Counted from the first letter of the stretch, positions 46,120-56,405 are shown. The stretch is 64,000 nucleotides of DNA from Enemella evansiae (GCA_017255395.1 JAFKDC010000013.1:88572-152571); one strand, 5' to 3'. The notes: generated by a model not told the origin, from the letters alone. Numbers and translations are program-made.

Positions 46120-47049
46120 GTGAGCCACCTGCCCACGCATCTCGATGCGGAAAAGGCCCTTGCCGTGGCGCTTGCGGCGCTGGGGACGCTCTGGCCGCGA
46201 CGGGCGGTGACGCTGACGCCGCTCAAACCCCTGACCAAACCCCTGCGCGCGACGGTCTTCCGCGTGGCGGGCGGGCCGCAGCCCGCCGTGGCCAAGGTCT
46301 GGGGGCCGGGCAACGCGGCGCGGGCGGCGGCGCAGGCGGCGCGGCAGGCCGAGGTCGCCGCCGCGATGGCCTGCGGTCCCTGCCGGGTGCCCGGGGTGCT
46401 GGGCTTCGACGCGGCGCGCAACACGCTGATCATGACCGACCCGGGCGGCGAGAGTCTGCGGACCCTTGACGAGCCGGGCGCGGCGGTTGCGGCGCAGGCG
46501 GGCGGCTGGCTGGCGGCCTTCCACGATCTCAGCCTGCGCGCGCATCCCTTCCGGCCCGCGGGCCATCTGGCATGGGCCGCGCGCCTGAAGGACGCGGTCC
46601 GCTCAGGCGCCCGCGTTCTGCCCGAGCCCGAGGGTTTCGCCGCGCGGATCGATGCGCTGACCCCGCTGGCAAGGGCGGCGCGCGGCTCGCCCGCCTGCCG
46701 CGCGGTGACCCATCGGGACATGACCCTTGCGAATCTCGTAACCGGTGGAGGCGCTGTCTGGGGCATCGACTTCGAGAACACCCGCGAGGACGAACCCCTG
46801 CGCGACCTCTTCACGCTGGCGCTGGACCTCTGCGTCCTGTCCCCGGGCGCGACTGGGCGGGACACGGCGCTGGCGGCCCTGCGGCAGGGCTATGGAAGGC
46901 AGGTCGCGACACCGGAGGCGCGGCTGTTCCTGCAACAGGCCTTCGCGCTCGGGGTCTGGGCCAACACCCCCGTCATGCCCACGCGCCGACAGGCGGCGCG
47001 GCTGGAAGCCGCGCAGTGGATTCTGGGCCTAGGCGAACCGGTGATCTGA
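46120..47049 (+). CDS. Aminoglycoside/choline-kinase-type phosphotransferase
   Basis: The 309-residue protein carries the kinase-fold motifs THRDMTLANLV (HRD at 198-200, Asn205) and WGIDFEN (Asp217), typical of APH and choline kinases. The N-terminal region has AVAKVWG for the ATP lysine. Small-molecule phosphorylation is likely; the substrate is unknown. No ATG fits; I take GTG 46120 behind CAAGGG, with TTG 46117 possible. It follows the amidase by 16 bases and is probably co-transcribed. Confidence 0.78.
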   Translation: MSHLPTHLDAEKALAVALAALGTLWPRRAVTLTPLKPLTKPLRATVFRVAGGPQPAVAKVWGPGNAARAAAQAARQAEVAAAMACGPCRVPGVLGFDAARNTLIMTDPGGESLRTLDEPGAAVAAQAGGWLAAFHDLSLRAHPFRPAGHLAWAARLKDAVRSGARVLPEPEGFAARIDALTPLARAARGSPACRAVTHRDMTLANLVTGGGAVWGIDFENTREDEPLRDLFTLALDLCVLSPGATGRDTALAALRQGYGRQVATPEARLFLQQAFALGVWANTPVMPTRRQAARLEAAQWILGLGEPVI

Positions 47050-47230
47050 AAGGCCTTGGCCCGCGCCTCGGGGACGGGCTGCGCGGGACGGTGGCGGTCA
47101 GCACATCGAAGCCAATCGCAGGGCCGCGACGAACAGAGGATCGGAAAGACCTCGGGCCGCCCGGCAAGGACAGCCTGCGCGGAAACGGTAACGGTCAGCG
47201 CATCGAGGCCGACCGAAGGGGGCGGGATAG
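47046..47230. repeat. Imperfect tandem duplication, period about 96 bases
   Basis: A stretch from about 47046 (CTGAAAGGCCTTGG...GGTCAGCACATCGAAGCC) is repeated from about 47142 (CGGAAAGACCTCGG...GGTCAGCGCATCGAGGCC) with roughly three-quarters of bases matching by eye. It fills most of the gap between the phosphotransferase and hflX. No gene call is supported. Confidence 0.55.
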
Positions 47231-47327
47231 TGGCCGGGGCTGCGGGCCAAGGCAAACCGGTGCCAAACAGGCCGCAGCCACATCCCGACAAACCGGACCA
47301 TGTCCCGCCCCCGGTGCGCTGCCTGCC

Positions 47328-48605
47328 CTACTCCATCGAGTCGAAGCGGGCACGGTCGGCGGCGGACCAGTTCACGGTCAGCAGATAGCCGTCCTCGTCC
47401 TGCGTCTCGGCCTCGACCAGCCCCTTCTCGAAGAGCCACGCCCGGCGGCGGCCCGCATCGAAGCCCAGCCGCAGCCTGTCCTGCCGGGTCTCTTCCCCCA
47501 GCGCGGAAGTCACCGCCTCCAGAAACCCGTCCAGTCCCGCCCCGGTCAGGGCCGAGACCGCAAAGACCCCCTCATCGCGCTCGGCCCGCTGAGCCACCGC
47601 CTCGGCGGCCTCCGGGTCCAGCCGGTCGAGCTTGTTCCAAAGCTCCAGCCGCGGGGTTTCCTCGTCGAGGCCCAGCTCGGAGAGGATGGCGTTCACATCC
47701 TCGGCCTGCGCCTCGGATTCGGGGTGCGAGATATCGCGCACATGCACGATGACATCCGCCGCCAGCACCTCTTCGAGCGTGGCGCGGAAGGCGGCGACCA
47801 GCTGCGTCGGCAGGTCCGAGATGAAGCCCACGGTGTCCGACAGGATCACGTCGGCGCCGGTGGGCAGGCGCACGGCGCGCATGGTCGGGTCCAGCGTGGC
47901 GAAGAGCATGTCCTTGGCCATGACCTCGGCGCCCGTCAGGCGGTTGAACAGCGTCGACTTGCCAGCGTTGGTGTAACCCACCAGCGCGACGATCGGATAG
48001 GGCACCTTGGCGCGCGCCTTGCGGTGCAACTCGCGCGTCCGGACGACCTTGTCCAGCTGGCGGCGCAGGCGCACCATCTGCTCGTCGATGGCGCGGCGGT
48101 CCGCCTCGATCTGGGTCTCGCCGGGGCCGCCGACGAAGCCAAGCCCGCCGCGCTGCCGTTCGAGGTGGGTCCAGGCGCGGACCAGCCGCGTGCGCTGGTA
48201 GGACAGCGCCGCCATCTCGACCTGCAACACACCCTCGCGGGTGGCAGCGCGATCCGAGAAGATCTCGAGGATCAGCCCGGTGCGGTCCAGAAGCTTGACC
48301 TTCCACTCTTTTTCAAGATTGCGCTGCTGCACCGGAGAGACGGGACCGTCCACCAGCACAAGCTCGACCTCGGCATCGTGGAAGCGTTGTTTCAACTCGG
48401 CGATCTTGCCGGTGCCGAACAGGGCGCCGGCATGGGGGCGCGGCAGCGGCACGACTTCAGAGCCGACGATCTCCAGCCCCGGCAGGGCATGCGCCAGCGA
48501 CACAGCCTCTTCCAAGGCCATGCGCGCGTCCCGGCGGTTCGGGTCGCTCTTGATATCGGGATGCACGACCCATGCCCGGGTCACATGCGGAGCGTGTTCC
48601 TTCAC
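47328..48605 (-). CDS. hflX: Ribosome-associated GTPase HflX
   Basis: The 425-residue protein has the HflX N-terminal domain ([47 protein letters not shown]) and the G domain with [22 protein letters not shown] and NKLD. It splits stalled ribosomes after heat stress. The start is GTG 48605 in a GTGA overlap with the hfq stop, so translation is coupled to hfq, the usual neighbour. Confidence 0.96.
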   Translation of the reverse strand: MKEHAPHVTRAWVVHPDIKSDPNRRDARMALEEAVSLAHALPGLEIVGSEVVPLPRPHAGALFGTGKIAELKQRFHDAEVELVLVDGPVSPVQQRNLEKEWKVKLLDRTGLILEIFSDRAATREGVLQVEMAALSYQRTRLVRAWTHLERQRGGLGFVGGPGETQIEADRRAIDEQMVRLRRQLDKVVRTRELHRKARAKVPYPIVALVGYTNAGKSTLFNRLTGAEVMAKDMLFATLDPTMRAVRLPTGADVILSDTVGFISDLPTQLVAAFRATLEEVLAADVIVHVRDISHPESEAQAEDVNAILSELGLDEETPRLELWNKLDRLDPEAAEAVAQRAERDEGVFAVSALTGAGLDGFLEAVTSALGEETRQDRLRLGFDAGRRRAWLFEKGLVEAETQDEDGYLLTVNWSAADRARFDSME

Positions 48606-48841
48606 GCGTCCCCTTCGCCGTCATACAGGTTGATCGGCTGGCTTGGCATGATGGTCGAGATCGCGTGCTTATAGACAAGCTGGGACTGTCCGTCCCGGCG
48701 CAGCAGCACGCAGAAATTGTCGAACCAGGTGATCACGCCCTGCAGCTTCACCCCGTTGATGAGAAAGACCGTTACCGGAACCTTCGTCTTGCGGACGTGA
48801 TTGAGAAACGCGTCCTGAAGGTTCTGTCTGTCAGAAGCCAT
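48602..48841 (-). CDS. hfq: RNA chaperone Hfq
   Basis: The 79-residue protein has the Sm1 motif ([39 protein letters not shown]) and Sm2 YKHAISTI, both typical. It forms a hexamer that pairs small RNAs with messengers. The short acidic end (LYDGEGDA) is normal for alphaproteobacteria. It is followed by hflX with overlapping codons. Confidence 0.97.
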   Translation of the reverse strand: MASDRQNLQDAFLNHVRKTKVPVTVFLINGVKLQGVITWFDNFCVLLRRDGQSQLVYKHAISTIMPSQPINLYDGEGDA

Positions 48842-48976
48842 TGACTTGCCTTTGTTCTTGCCTTGCGCCCCACTCGGGGGCCCCCTCGTCGGACAGAGTA
48901 TGTCGCGCCCGGCGGGGAGTTTCCAGCCGAAAAGCGAAATCGCGCGTTAACTTGCGATCCGCTGAGCACGCCGCGC

Positions 48977-50488
48977 TCATTCCCGCCAGCTTTCCGGGGT
49001 CAGCATGACGATGAAGGCCAGAAGTTCCAGCCGCCCCAGCACCATGGCAAGGCACATGATCAGCTTGGTGTCCCAGAGCCACGCGCTCATGTTGATCGGT
49101 TCGGCGGCGGCGTATTGCGCAAGCGGCCCGGTGTTGGACAATGCCACGACAGCGACCACCGTCGCCTCTTCGAAGGTCAGCCCGTAGCTGCCGAAGATCA
49201 GCGTCAGGGCGGCGATCATGATGGCAAACAGCATGAACACGACCCATGCGATGAAGGCGCCCTCGCGCCGGGTGCGGCGCCCCATCAGCCCCGCACGCCC
49301 CACCGACGAGGGGTGAATCAGCCGTTCCATCTCGCGCAGGCCGTTGGCGTAAAGGGTGTAGACCCGCAGCAGCTTGACGCCGCCCGCCGTGGTCGCCACG
49401 CCGCCACCGATGACCGCGAGGCCCATCAGGATGATCCCCGGCGTCGGCAGCCCCGACCAGGCCCGCGCGGTGTCCCAGTCGCCCGACAGGAAGCCGGTGG
49501 TCGACAGAAAGGACATCGCGGTGAACAGCGCGCCCCACAGCGCCCGCACGCCGGTGACCCAGTCCTGTTCCTGCCCGACGTCGAAGGCCCCGGCCCAGTG
49601 CCGGACAAAGAGCGCGGCGGGCACGGCGGCGACCAGCAGGATGCCCATGCGGAATTCCGGGTCGTACCAAAGGCTTTGCCCGTTGCGCGTATCAGAGGAA
49701 AATGTCAGCCGCGACAGCGCGAAGAAGAGAAAGCAGAAGAGGATCATCTCTCCGGCCAGACCGCTGGGCGCGGCGCCCAGCGAGGCCAGCGGCGTGATGC
49801 CGGAGGTGGACAGCACCGCCATGGCATGGCAGAGCGCCACCAGCGGCGGGTCGCCCGCGACCAGCAGCATCACCGCCAGCCCCAGCGTCAGCCCCGCGTA
49901 GATCGGCACCAGCACCTCTGTCGCGCGCCAGACCCGCTGGCCGGGCGTGCCGGTGCCACTGCGGGCAGAGCCGTCGAGGATGGTCTGCCCCGGCTCGCCG
50001 CTGGCGGTCACCTCGAAGCCCCCCAGCGCCAGCGGCGCAAGGATGGCAGAGGCGGCGATCCACATCAGCAGGCCGCCCATCCAGCCGACCTGCGCACGCC
50101 ACAGGTGTTCCGGCCCCGACAGCCGCGCCGCATCGAAGATCGTGGCGCCGGTGGTGGTCATGCTCGAGACCATCTCGAAATAGGCGCTGACGTAGGTGGT
50201 GTTGCGCACCGCCTCGTGGAAGGGAATCGCCATGAGCGCGGGCAGGATCAGGAAGCTGGCCGCCAATTGCAGCAACAGCCGCAGGGCCGAGCGGTTGTGG
50301 TCCCGGTTCCCCAGCGCCAGCCCCATCAGCACCGTCAGCGTCAGCCCGAGGATCGTGCCGTAGAAGAAGCTGCGCGCGTCGTGGAATTCCTCGATGGCCA
50401 GCGCATAGCCCGCCGGCACCAGCATCGACAGGAAGGCCAGCCCCATGATGGACAGGAAGAACGGCAGGCGCGAGAGAATGCGCAGCAT
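48977..50488 (-). CDS. trkH: Trk potassium uptake system, membrane subunit TrkH
   Basis: The 503-residue protein has about ten hydrophobic helices and the TrkH pore-loop signatures SSMTTTGATIFD, LSTSGITPL, FLSTTGFLSGDWDT and LSNTGPL. It imports potassium together with TrkA. Its start codon shares one base with the trkA stop (TGATG), so the two are coupled. hfq follows after 135 bases. Confidence 0.95.
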   Translation of the reverse strand: MLRILSRLPFFLSIMGLAFLSMLVPAGYALAIEEFHDARSFFYGTILGLTLTVLMGLALGNRDHNRSALRLLLQLAASFLILPALMAIPFHEAVRNTTYVSAYFEMVSSMTTTGATIFDAARLSGPEHLWRAQVGWMGGLLMWIAASAILAPLALGGFEVTASGEPGQTILDGSARSGTGTPGQRVWRATEVLVPIYAGLTLGLAVMLLVAGDPPLVALCHAMAVLSTSGITPLASLGAAPSGLAGEMILFCFLFFALSRLTFSSDTRNGQSLWYDPEFRMGILLVAAVPAALFVRHWAGAFDVGQEQDWVTGVRALWGALFTAMSFLSTTGFLSGDWDTARAWSGLPTPGIILMGLAVIGGGVATTAGGVKLLRVYTLYANGLREMERLIHPSSVGRAGLMGRRTRREGAFIAWVVFMLFAIMIAALTLIFGSYGLTFEEATVVAVVALSNTGPLAQYAAAEPINMSAWLWDTKLIMCLAMVLGRLELLAFIVMLTPESWRE

Positions 50489-51864
50489 CAGAAGAAGTCG
50501 ATCGAGACCTGCAACAGGCGCTCGACCTCCGGCACGTCACCCGACAGGGCGAAGATCACGATCTTGTCCCCCTCTTCGATCCGCAGGGCGCCGGTGGGTT
50601 TCAGCACCTGATCGCCCCGCCCCACCGCGCCCACCAGCACGCCTTCGGGAAAGTCGATCTCGCGGATCAGCGAGCCCGAGATCGGCGAGGTCGACATGAC
50701 CTCTGCCTCGATCACCTCGGCCTCGGCGTCGCCGATGGAATAGACCGCGCTGACACGGCCATGGCGGATGTGACGCAGGATAGAGCTGACGGTGGTGGCG
50801 CGCGGGTTGATGTAGGCGTCGATGTCCAGCGCATCCATCAGCGGCACCAGCGTCGGGTCGTTGATCAGCGCGATCACCATGGGACAGCCCGCCGCCTTGG
50901 CGCGCACGGCGGCCAGCGTGTTCACCTTGTCGTCGTCGGTCACGCAGAGCGTCGCGTCCGAGCGCGAGACACCCGCCTCGGCCAGCAGCGCCGAATCGAG
51001 CCCGTCGCCGTGCAGCACGATGGTGCGTTCCAACTCCTCCGCGGCGCCTTCGGCGATCGAGCGGTTGCGCTCGATCACCTTGACGCGGATGCGGCGCGGT
51101 CCCTGCTCCAGCCGCCGCGCGACGGCCAGGCCGACATTGCCGCCGCCGATGATCACCACCCGCTCCTGCTTGCGCTGCGACTTGCCGAAGATCTCCAGCG
51201 CGCGCTGCACGTCCTCGTCATGGACCATGATGTAGCAGCTGTCGCCGACGAACAGCTGGTCGCCGGATTCGGGCGCGAACAGCGTGTCGTCGCGACGGAT
51301 GCCCACCACGACGGCGCGCAGGGTGCTGAACAGGTCGGTGAGCTGCCGCAGCGGCGTGTTCACGATCGGACAGTCTTCGTCGATCACCAGCCCCATCAGA
51401 TGCGCCTTGCCGCCAAGGAACTGTTCGGTGTCGAAGGCCGCGGTGGCGGACAGGCGGCGAAAGGCGGCCTCGGCCACCTCGCGTTCGGGGTTGATGACCA
51501 CGTCGATGGGCATGTGGTCGCGCCGGTAGAGATCCGAGTAGAGCGCCTTCTGGTAGCTTTCGGCGCGCAGCCGGGCGATCTTGCGCGGCACGGAAAAGAC
51601 CGAATGCGCGACCTGACAGGTGACCATGTTCACCTCGTCCGAATAGGTCGCGGCGATGATCATGTCGGCATCGCCCGCGCCGGCCTGGTCCAGCACGTCC
51701 GGGTAAGAGGCAAAGCCCGCGATGCCCTGCACGTCCAGCGTATCGGTGGCGCGCCGCACGAGGTCGGGATTGTTATCCACGACGGTGACGTCGTTGCGCT
51801 CTCCGGCAAGGTGGCGGGCGATCTGCCAGCCGACCTGCCCCGCGCCGCAAATGATGACCTTCAT
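50488..51864 (-). CDS. trkA: Trk potassium uptake system, regulatory subunit TrkA
   Basis: The 458-residue cytoplasmic protein has two RCK halves: GAGQVGWQIA (7-16) with VDNNPD, and GGGNVGLAVARRLE at about 237 with VIERNRS. Each binds NAD(H) and gates TrkH. It is the first gene of trkA-trkH. The upstream 190 bases up to the lipoprotein gene hold only the promoter region. Confidence 0.95.
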   Translation of the reverse strand: MKVIICGAGQVGWQIARHLAGERNDVTVVDNNPDLVRRATDTLDVQGIAGFASYPDVLDQAGAGDADMIIAATYSDEVNMVTCQVAHSVFSVPRKIARLRAESYQKALYSDLYRRDHMPIDVVINPEREVAEAAFRRLSATAAFDTEQFLGGKAHLMGLVIDEDCPIVNTPLRQLTDLFSTLRAVVVGIRRDDTLFAPESGDQLFVGDSCYIMVHDEDVQRALEIFGKSQRKQERVVIIGGGNVGLAVARRLEQGPRRIRVKVIERNRSIAEGAAEELERTIVLHGDGLDSALLAEAGVSRSDATLCVTDDDKVNTLAAVRAKAAGCPMVIALINDPTLVPLMDALDIDAYINPRATTVSSILRHIRHGRVSAVYSIGDAEAEVIEAEVMSTSPISGSLIREIDFPEGVLVGAVGRGDQVLKPTGALRIEEGDKIVIFALSGDVPEVERLLQVSIDFF

Positions 51865-52054
51865 GGACCGTCCCCGAGGAATTGCCCTGCCGGAGTGACA
51901 CGGCCCGCGCGGCGGGTCAACGCCAGCCGTGGCAGAGCCCGCCGCCCCGTGGCGCGGCGGTCGCGCTTGGCGCCAAGCGCCTTCGCGGCGCCCGGGACCG
52001 CGCAGGCCGTGGGATCAAGGCGCTTGCCACCGCAGGCGGCCCGCGTCGCGCCCT

Positions 52055-52675
52055 TCACTGGTCGCGGATCGACGCCCGGGCCTCACTCTGCCACTGGCGC
52101 TTCCACGCGAAGACATCGGCGCGGCGCTCCCATTCATAGCGCGGGTCCTCGGTCACACCCACGTAGTACAGCCGGCCCTGCCCCTGCCGCCACGGATCGA
52201 GGACGAGGCCCTTTTCCATCGGGTCGCCCTTGGCGGAGAGGATCAGCGTGGAATGCTCCAGCCGGACATTCCGCGAATTGGCGATGGCGCGGTGCAGGTC
52301 CAGGGTCTGAAAGCGCTGCGCCCGCATGTGCATCTCGAGGTCGTCGGCCCAGTCCTTGCACAGGCCGCGCGGCCTCAGGCCGTTGTTGACCTTGGTGTTG
52401 TGCAGCAGCGGCGGGTCGGTGACCTGCCACTCGACCGCCCATTTCAGCGGCTCCAGCACCGCGATCCGCGCCGCGCGCGCCGCTTCGTCGCGCGAAACAT
52501 CCGGGCCGAGGTCCATCAACCGCTGCGTCAGCGCCGCGATCTTGGCCTCTTCGGTGCTGCGGCCTTCGGCGAAGGCCATGACCGCCCGCGACCGGGCCAT
52601 CTCGTCCGCGGGCATGCCGCAGCCCGCAACCAGTGCCGCCCCTGACAGGAGGCCGCAAAACCGTCTTCTGTTCAT
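52055..52675 (-). CDS. Conserved hypothetical lipoprotein
   Basis: The 206-residue protein starts MNRRRFCGLLSGAALVAGC, a lipoprotein signal (lipobox LVAGC, Cys19) with an arginine-rich n-region that also resembles a Tat signal. The rest is mostly helical with CKDWADDLEMHM and HSTLILSAKGDPMEKGLVLDPWRQGQGRLYY-type segments; the Cys...His...Asp order there could be a transglutaminase-like fold, but that is only a guess. ATG 52675 is the natural start. The gene follows ntrX on the same strand, 28 bases on. Confidence 0.75.
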   Translation of the reverse strand: MNRRRFCGLLSGAALVAGCGMPADEMARSRAVMAFAEGRSTEEAKIAALTQRLMDLGPDVSRDEAARAARIAVLEPLKWAVEWQVTDPPLLHNTKVNNGLRPRGLCKDWADDLEMHMRAQRFQTLDLHRAIANSRNVRLEHSTLILSAKGDPMEKGLVLDPWRQGQGRLYYVGVTEDPRYEWERRADVFAWKRQWQSEARASIRDQ

Positions 52676-52703
52676 ATCCCTTGTCCCCGGCTGTCCCTTG
52701 GAA

Positions 52704-54119
52704 TCAGGAGACTTCCTGCATGGCATCGTCCACATGGGCAATACGTCCGCCCGATTTTGCCGAGGTCACGACGCCCAGGGACTTCAACTTGCGGTGAAGC
52801 GCCGAGCGTTCCATTCCCACGAAAGAGGCGGTGCGCGAGATGTTCCCGCCAAAGCGGTTGATCTGCGTCAGCAGGTATTCGCGTTCGAAGGCCTCGCGCG
52901 CCTCGCGCAGCGGCATCGTGGCCAGCGTACCCGACAGCACCACCCGCTCTTCGCCGTCGTCGCGCCCGGTCGTTTCCTGCGGCAACTCGCGCGCCTCGAT
53001 CGGGCCGGTGCCGTCGCCAAGGATCAGCACCCGCTCCACGAGGTTCTTCAGCTGCCGCACGTTGCCGGGCCAGGACATGGTCTGCATCAGCGCCACGGCG
53101 TCCTCGGTCAGCTCGCGGATCGGCAGGCCCTGCCCGCTGTGACAGGCTTCGATGAAATGCCGCGCCAGAACCGGGATATCCTCGCGCCGTTCCGCCAGCG
53201 AGGGCACCGCGATCGGCACCACGTTCAGCCGGTGATACAGCTCTTCGCGGAAGCGCCCGGCCTGGATTTCGGACTGCAGGTCGCGGTTGGTGCTGGAGAT
53301 CACGCGCAGGTCTACCCGCACCTTGTCGGCGCCGCCGACCCGGGTGAACTGCTGGTCCACCAGCACGCGCAGGATCTTGGACTGGGTGCCGTTGGGCATG
53401 TCGGCGACCTCATCGAAGTAGATCACCCCGCCATGCGCCTGTTCCAGCAGGCCCGGCTCCACACCGCGCTTGGAGGACTCGCGCCCGAAGAGCATGGCCT
53501 CCATCATCTCGGGTTCGACACCGGCGCAGTTCACCGTCACGAAGGGCGCATTGGCCCGCGCCGACTGGCCGTGGATATAACGCGCCGCCACTTCCTTGCC
53601 CGAGCCCGCCGGGCCGGTCAGCATCACGCGCCCGTTCGACTTGGTCACCTTGTCGAGCTGCCCCACCAGCGTGCGGAAAGAGGCGCTGTCGCCGATCATC
53701 TCGGCCGCCTTCACGTCGCCGCGCTTCAGCGTGGCATTCTCGCGGCGCAGGATAGAGGTCTCCATCGCGCGGCGGATCACCACCAGCAACTGGTCGATGT
53801 TGAAAGGCTTCTCGATGAAGTCGTAGGCGCCCTGCTTGATCGCCGCCACGGCGATCTCGATATTGCCATGCCCCGAGATGATCACCACCGGAATGTCGGG
53901 GTTGTCGCGTTTCACCGTCTTGAGGATATCGATCCCGTCCATCTTGCTGTCCTTCAGCCAGATGTCGAGGATCAGCAGTGCCGGCGGCTCGGAATTGATC
54001 TCGGCCATTGCCTCCTGGCTGTTGGCGGCAAGGCGCGTGGTGAACCCCTCGTCTTCGAGGATGTCTCCGATCAGTTCCCGGATGTCGCGTTCGTCATCGA
54101 CGATCAGGATGTCACTCAT
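52704..54119 (-). CDS. ntrX: Nitrogen-regulation response regulator NtrX
   Basis: The 471-residue protein has a receiver domain (Asp52 in LDIWL), an AAA+ domain with Walker A GPAGSGKE and FDEVADMP, and a C-terminal Fis-type helix-turn-helix (GGNISRTASFVGMERSALHRKLKSLGV). The GAFTGA loop that contacts sigma-54 is absent: the region reads FGRESSKRGVEPGLLEQ. It therefore probably does not act as a classical sigma-54 activator. It pairs with NtrY, 24 bases upstream. Confidence 0.94.
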   Translation of the reverse strand: MSDILIVDDERDIRELIGDILEDEGFTTRLAANSQEAMAEINSEPPALLILDIWLKDSKMDGIDILKTVKRDNPDIPVVIISGHGNIEIAVAAIKQGAYDFIEKPFNIDQLLVVIRRAMETSILRRENATLKRGDVKAAEMIGDSASFRTLVGQLDKVTKSNGRVMLTGPAGSGKEVAARYIHGQSARANAPFVTVNCAGVEPEMMEAMLFGRESSKRGVEPGLLEQAHGGVIYFDEVADMPNGTQSKILRVLVDQQFTRVGGADKVRVDLRVISSTNRDLQSEIQAGRFREELYHRLNVVPIAVPSLAERREDIPVLARHFIEACHSGQGLPIRELTEDAVALMQTMSWPGNVRQLKNLVERVLILGDGTGPIEARELPQETTGRDDGEERVVLSGTLATMPLREAREAFEREYLLTQINRFGGNISRTASFVGMERSALHRKLKSLGVVTSAKSGGRIAHVDDAMQEVS

Positions 54120-54143
54120 TGGGTGCCTCTCAGGTATTGGTTA

Positions 54144-56405
54144 TCAAACATCTTCCAGTTCCCGCCCCGCTTCGGGGGCCTCCCGGACCGGGCGGGTCAG
54201 GGGCAAACGGATCAGGGCCATGGCGCCGCTCTGCGCGTCGGGGCCGAAGGGGGGCGCGTCTTCCAGCACCAGCGTGCCGCCGTGTTCCTCTATGATCTTC
54301 TTGACGATGGGCAGGCCAAGGCCGGTGCCGCTGTCGCGCGTGGTCACGTAAGGTTCGAACAGCCGGGCGCGGTCCTCAGGCAGACCCACGCCATTGTCCA
54401 TGATGCGGATCTCGGCGCGACCGTCCTCGGCGATGGCGGCACTGACGCGGATCTCGGGGGCATGGCCCTTGGGCGCGCCCTGTTCCTGAAGGGAAACGAT
54501 GGCCTCGCCCGCGTTCTTGATCAGGTTGGTCAGCGCCTGCCCGATCATGGTGCTGTCCAGCTCGGCGGGCATCGGATCGGACGGCAGGTCGGTGACAAAT
54601 CGCACGTCCGGCTGGCCGGTTTCCTGCAACAGGACGGCGCCACGCAGGATCTCGCCCAGTTCCTCGGGCTTGCGCTCGGGCTCGGGCATTCGCGCGAACT
54701 TCGAGAACTCGTCGACGATGCGGCGCAGGTCGCCGGTCTGGCGGATGATCACGCCGGTCATGTCGTCCAGCTTTTGCGCGTCATCCTCCGGCAGTTGACG
54801 CCCGAACTTGCGCTTGATGCGTTCGGCGGACAGCTGGATCGGCGTCAGAGGGTTCTTGATCTCATGCGCAATGCGCCGCGCCACGTCCCCCCAGGCCGCC
54901 ATGCGCTGCGCGCTGACGAGGTTGGTCACGTCGTCGAAGGCCACAACGAAGCCTTCGAGCGAGCGGTCGGCGCGGCGGCGTGTGGACAAGCGCACCAGCA
55001 GGTGTTCAAGTCGGCCCTCGCGGCTGACCTTGACCTCTTCCTGCGCGGTCTCCAGCGCGTCCGCCCGGACCCGGTCGAACAACGCACCGAACTCTGGCAC
55101 CGCGACGCCCAGCGGCACCGAGTGGTGTGTTTCGTGCCAGCCAAGCAGACGTTCGGCCGAGCGGTTGACGAAGGTCACCTTGCCCTCGGCGTCCAGCCCC
55201 ACGACGCCCGAGGTCACCGAGGACAAGACGGAATCGAACAGCCGCTGGCGGCGCTCGATCTGGCGCGTGTTCTCCAGCAGCGTCTCGCGCTGCGCCTTCA
55301 GCTGACGGGTCATCTGGTTGAAATAGCGCCCCAGCTGCGAGATCTCGTCGTCGCCGTCATCCTCTTCGACCTGAACGTCCAGATCGCCCCCGCCGACGCG
55401 CTGCGCGCCGTCGGTCAGGCGGCCCACCGGGCGGCTGAGGCGTTCGGCGAACCACAGGCCCGCCCATGTGGCGGCAAGGATCAGCAGCAGCGCAAAGCCA
55501 AGGTACAGCAACGCGAAGTCGAACAGGCGGCGCCCGCGCTCTGTCTCCTGCTGCTGGTAGAAACGCGCGGTTTCCTGCGTTTCATCGAGCAGGGTCAGCA
55601 GGTTGCCGTCCACCGCGCGCGACACGTAAAGGTAGCGGTCGACGAAGGCCCGCAGTGGCAGCAGCGCGCGGTATTCGCCATTGTCCCAGTCCGGGATCAG
55701 CGCGATGCCGGCCTTGTCCGCCTGCGCGAAATCCGCCTCGGCGGGCTGTTCGAAATCGAAAAGATACGACCGTTCGCCGCGCGCCCGGATCGCCCCGGTG
55801 CCGTCGATGACATAGGCCTCGCGCAGGCCGCGCTGGATCTGCGCCTGCCCCTGCCCCAGCATCCGCCGCAATTCCCCGTCATCCATGACGAAAGACGCGC
55901 GGCGCGAGGCATCGAGGAAGGCGCCAAGCGCGGCGGCGTCCTGTTCAAGCCCGGCGCGCGCCTCGGCCTCGTAGCTTTCCGCGGCCTCCAGCGAGGCACC
56001 GACGACGTTCTGCACCCGGCTGGAAAACCATGTCTCGAGTCCGATATTGATGGTCAGAACGGCAAAGACGGCCACCGTCACGGTGGGCAAGAGCGCCATC
56101 ATGGCGAAGCCAAGCGTCAGCCGCAGGTGCAGCCGCGACCCGGCGGATTCGCGCCGCCGCGCGGCCACCATGCGCGCCACCCGCGCCAGCACCAGCGCCG
56201 CCAGCAGCAGCGTGTAGACAAGGTCCGCCAGCAGCACCAGCCGCAGCGACAACGAGGACCCGCCCTGATCCAGAGGTCCGAGAACGAGGAATGTGCAGAA
56301 GGCAAGGATCGGCCCCAGCGCGACCAGCGCAAGGGTCATCAGGTTCTGAAACCACCTCTGCCGACGCAGGCGCATGAAAAACGCCCAGGTCGGCGACCGA
56401 AACAT
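54144..56405 (-). CDS. ntrY: Nitrogen-regulation sensor histidine kinase NtrY
   Basis: The 753-residue kinase has four or so N-terminal helices with a periplasmic part, a HAMP domain (about residue 340), a PAS domain, the H-box [18 protein letters not shown] and the ATP-binding N, G1 and G2 boxes (NLIKNAGEAI, DNGVGLP, GTGLGLPIVKKI). It phosphorylates NtrX. I prefer ATG 56405 (AAGGG eight bases before) to the upstream GTG 56432. It belongs to the dusB-ntrB-ntrC-ntrY-ntrX cluster. Confidence 0.94.
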   Translation of the reverse strand: MFRSPTWAFFMRLRRQRWFQNLMTLALVALGPILAFCTFLVLGPLDQGGSSLSLRLVLLADLVYTLLLAALVLARVARMVAARRRESAGSRLHLRLTLGFAMMALLPTVTVAVFAVLTINIGLETWFSSRVQNVVGASLEAAESYEAEARAGLEQDAAALGAFLDASRRASFVMDDGELRRMLGQGQAQIQRGLREAYVIDGTGAIRARGERSYLFDFEQPAEADFAQADKAGIALIPDWDNGEYRALLPLRAFVDRYLYVSRAVDGNLLTLLDETQETARFYQQQETERGRRLFDFALLYLGFALLLILAATWAGLWFAERLSRPVGRLTDGAQRVGGGDLDVQVEEDDGDDEISQLGRYFNQMTRQLKAQRETLLENTRQIERRQRLFDSVLSSVTSGVVGLDAEGKVTFVNRSAERLLGWHETHHSVPLGVAVPEFGALFDRVRADALETAQEEVKVSREGRLEHLLVRLSTRRRADRSLEGFVVAFDDVTNLVSAQRMAAWGDVARRIAHEIKNPLTPIQLSAERIKRKFGRQLPEDDAQKLDDMTGVIIRQTGDLRRIVDEFSKFARMPEPERKPEELGEILRGAVLLQETGQPDVRFVTDLPSDPMPAELDSTMIGQALTNLIKNAGEAIVSLQEQGAPKGHAPEIRVSAAIAEDGRAEIRIMDNGVGLPEDRARLFEPYVTTRDSGTGLGLPIVKKIIEEHGGTLVLEDAPPFGPDAQSGAMALIRLPLTRPVREAPEAGRELEDV

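Noticed and set aside
46572..48674. Long plus-strand frame across the kinase end and hflX
   Set aside because: It reads antisense through hflX and hfq, both certain genes on the other strand.
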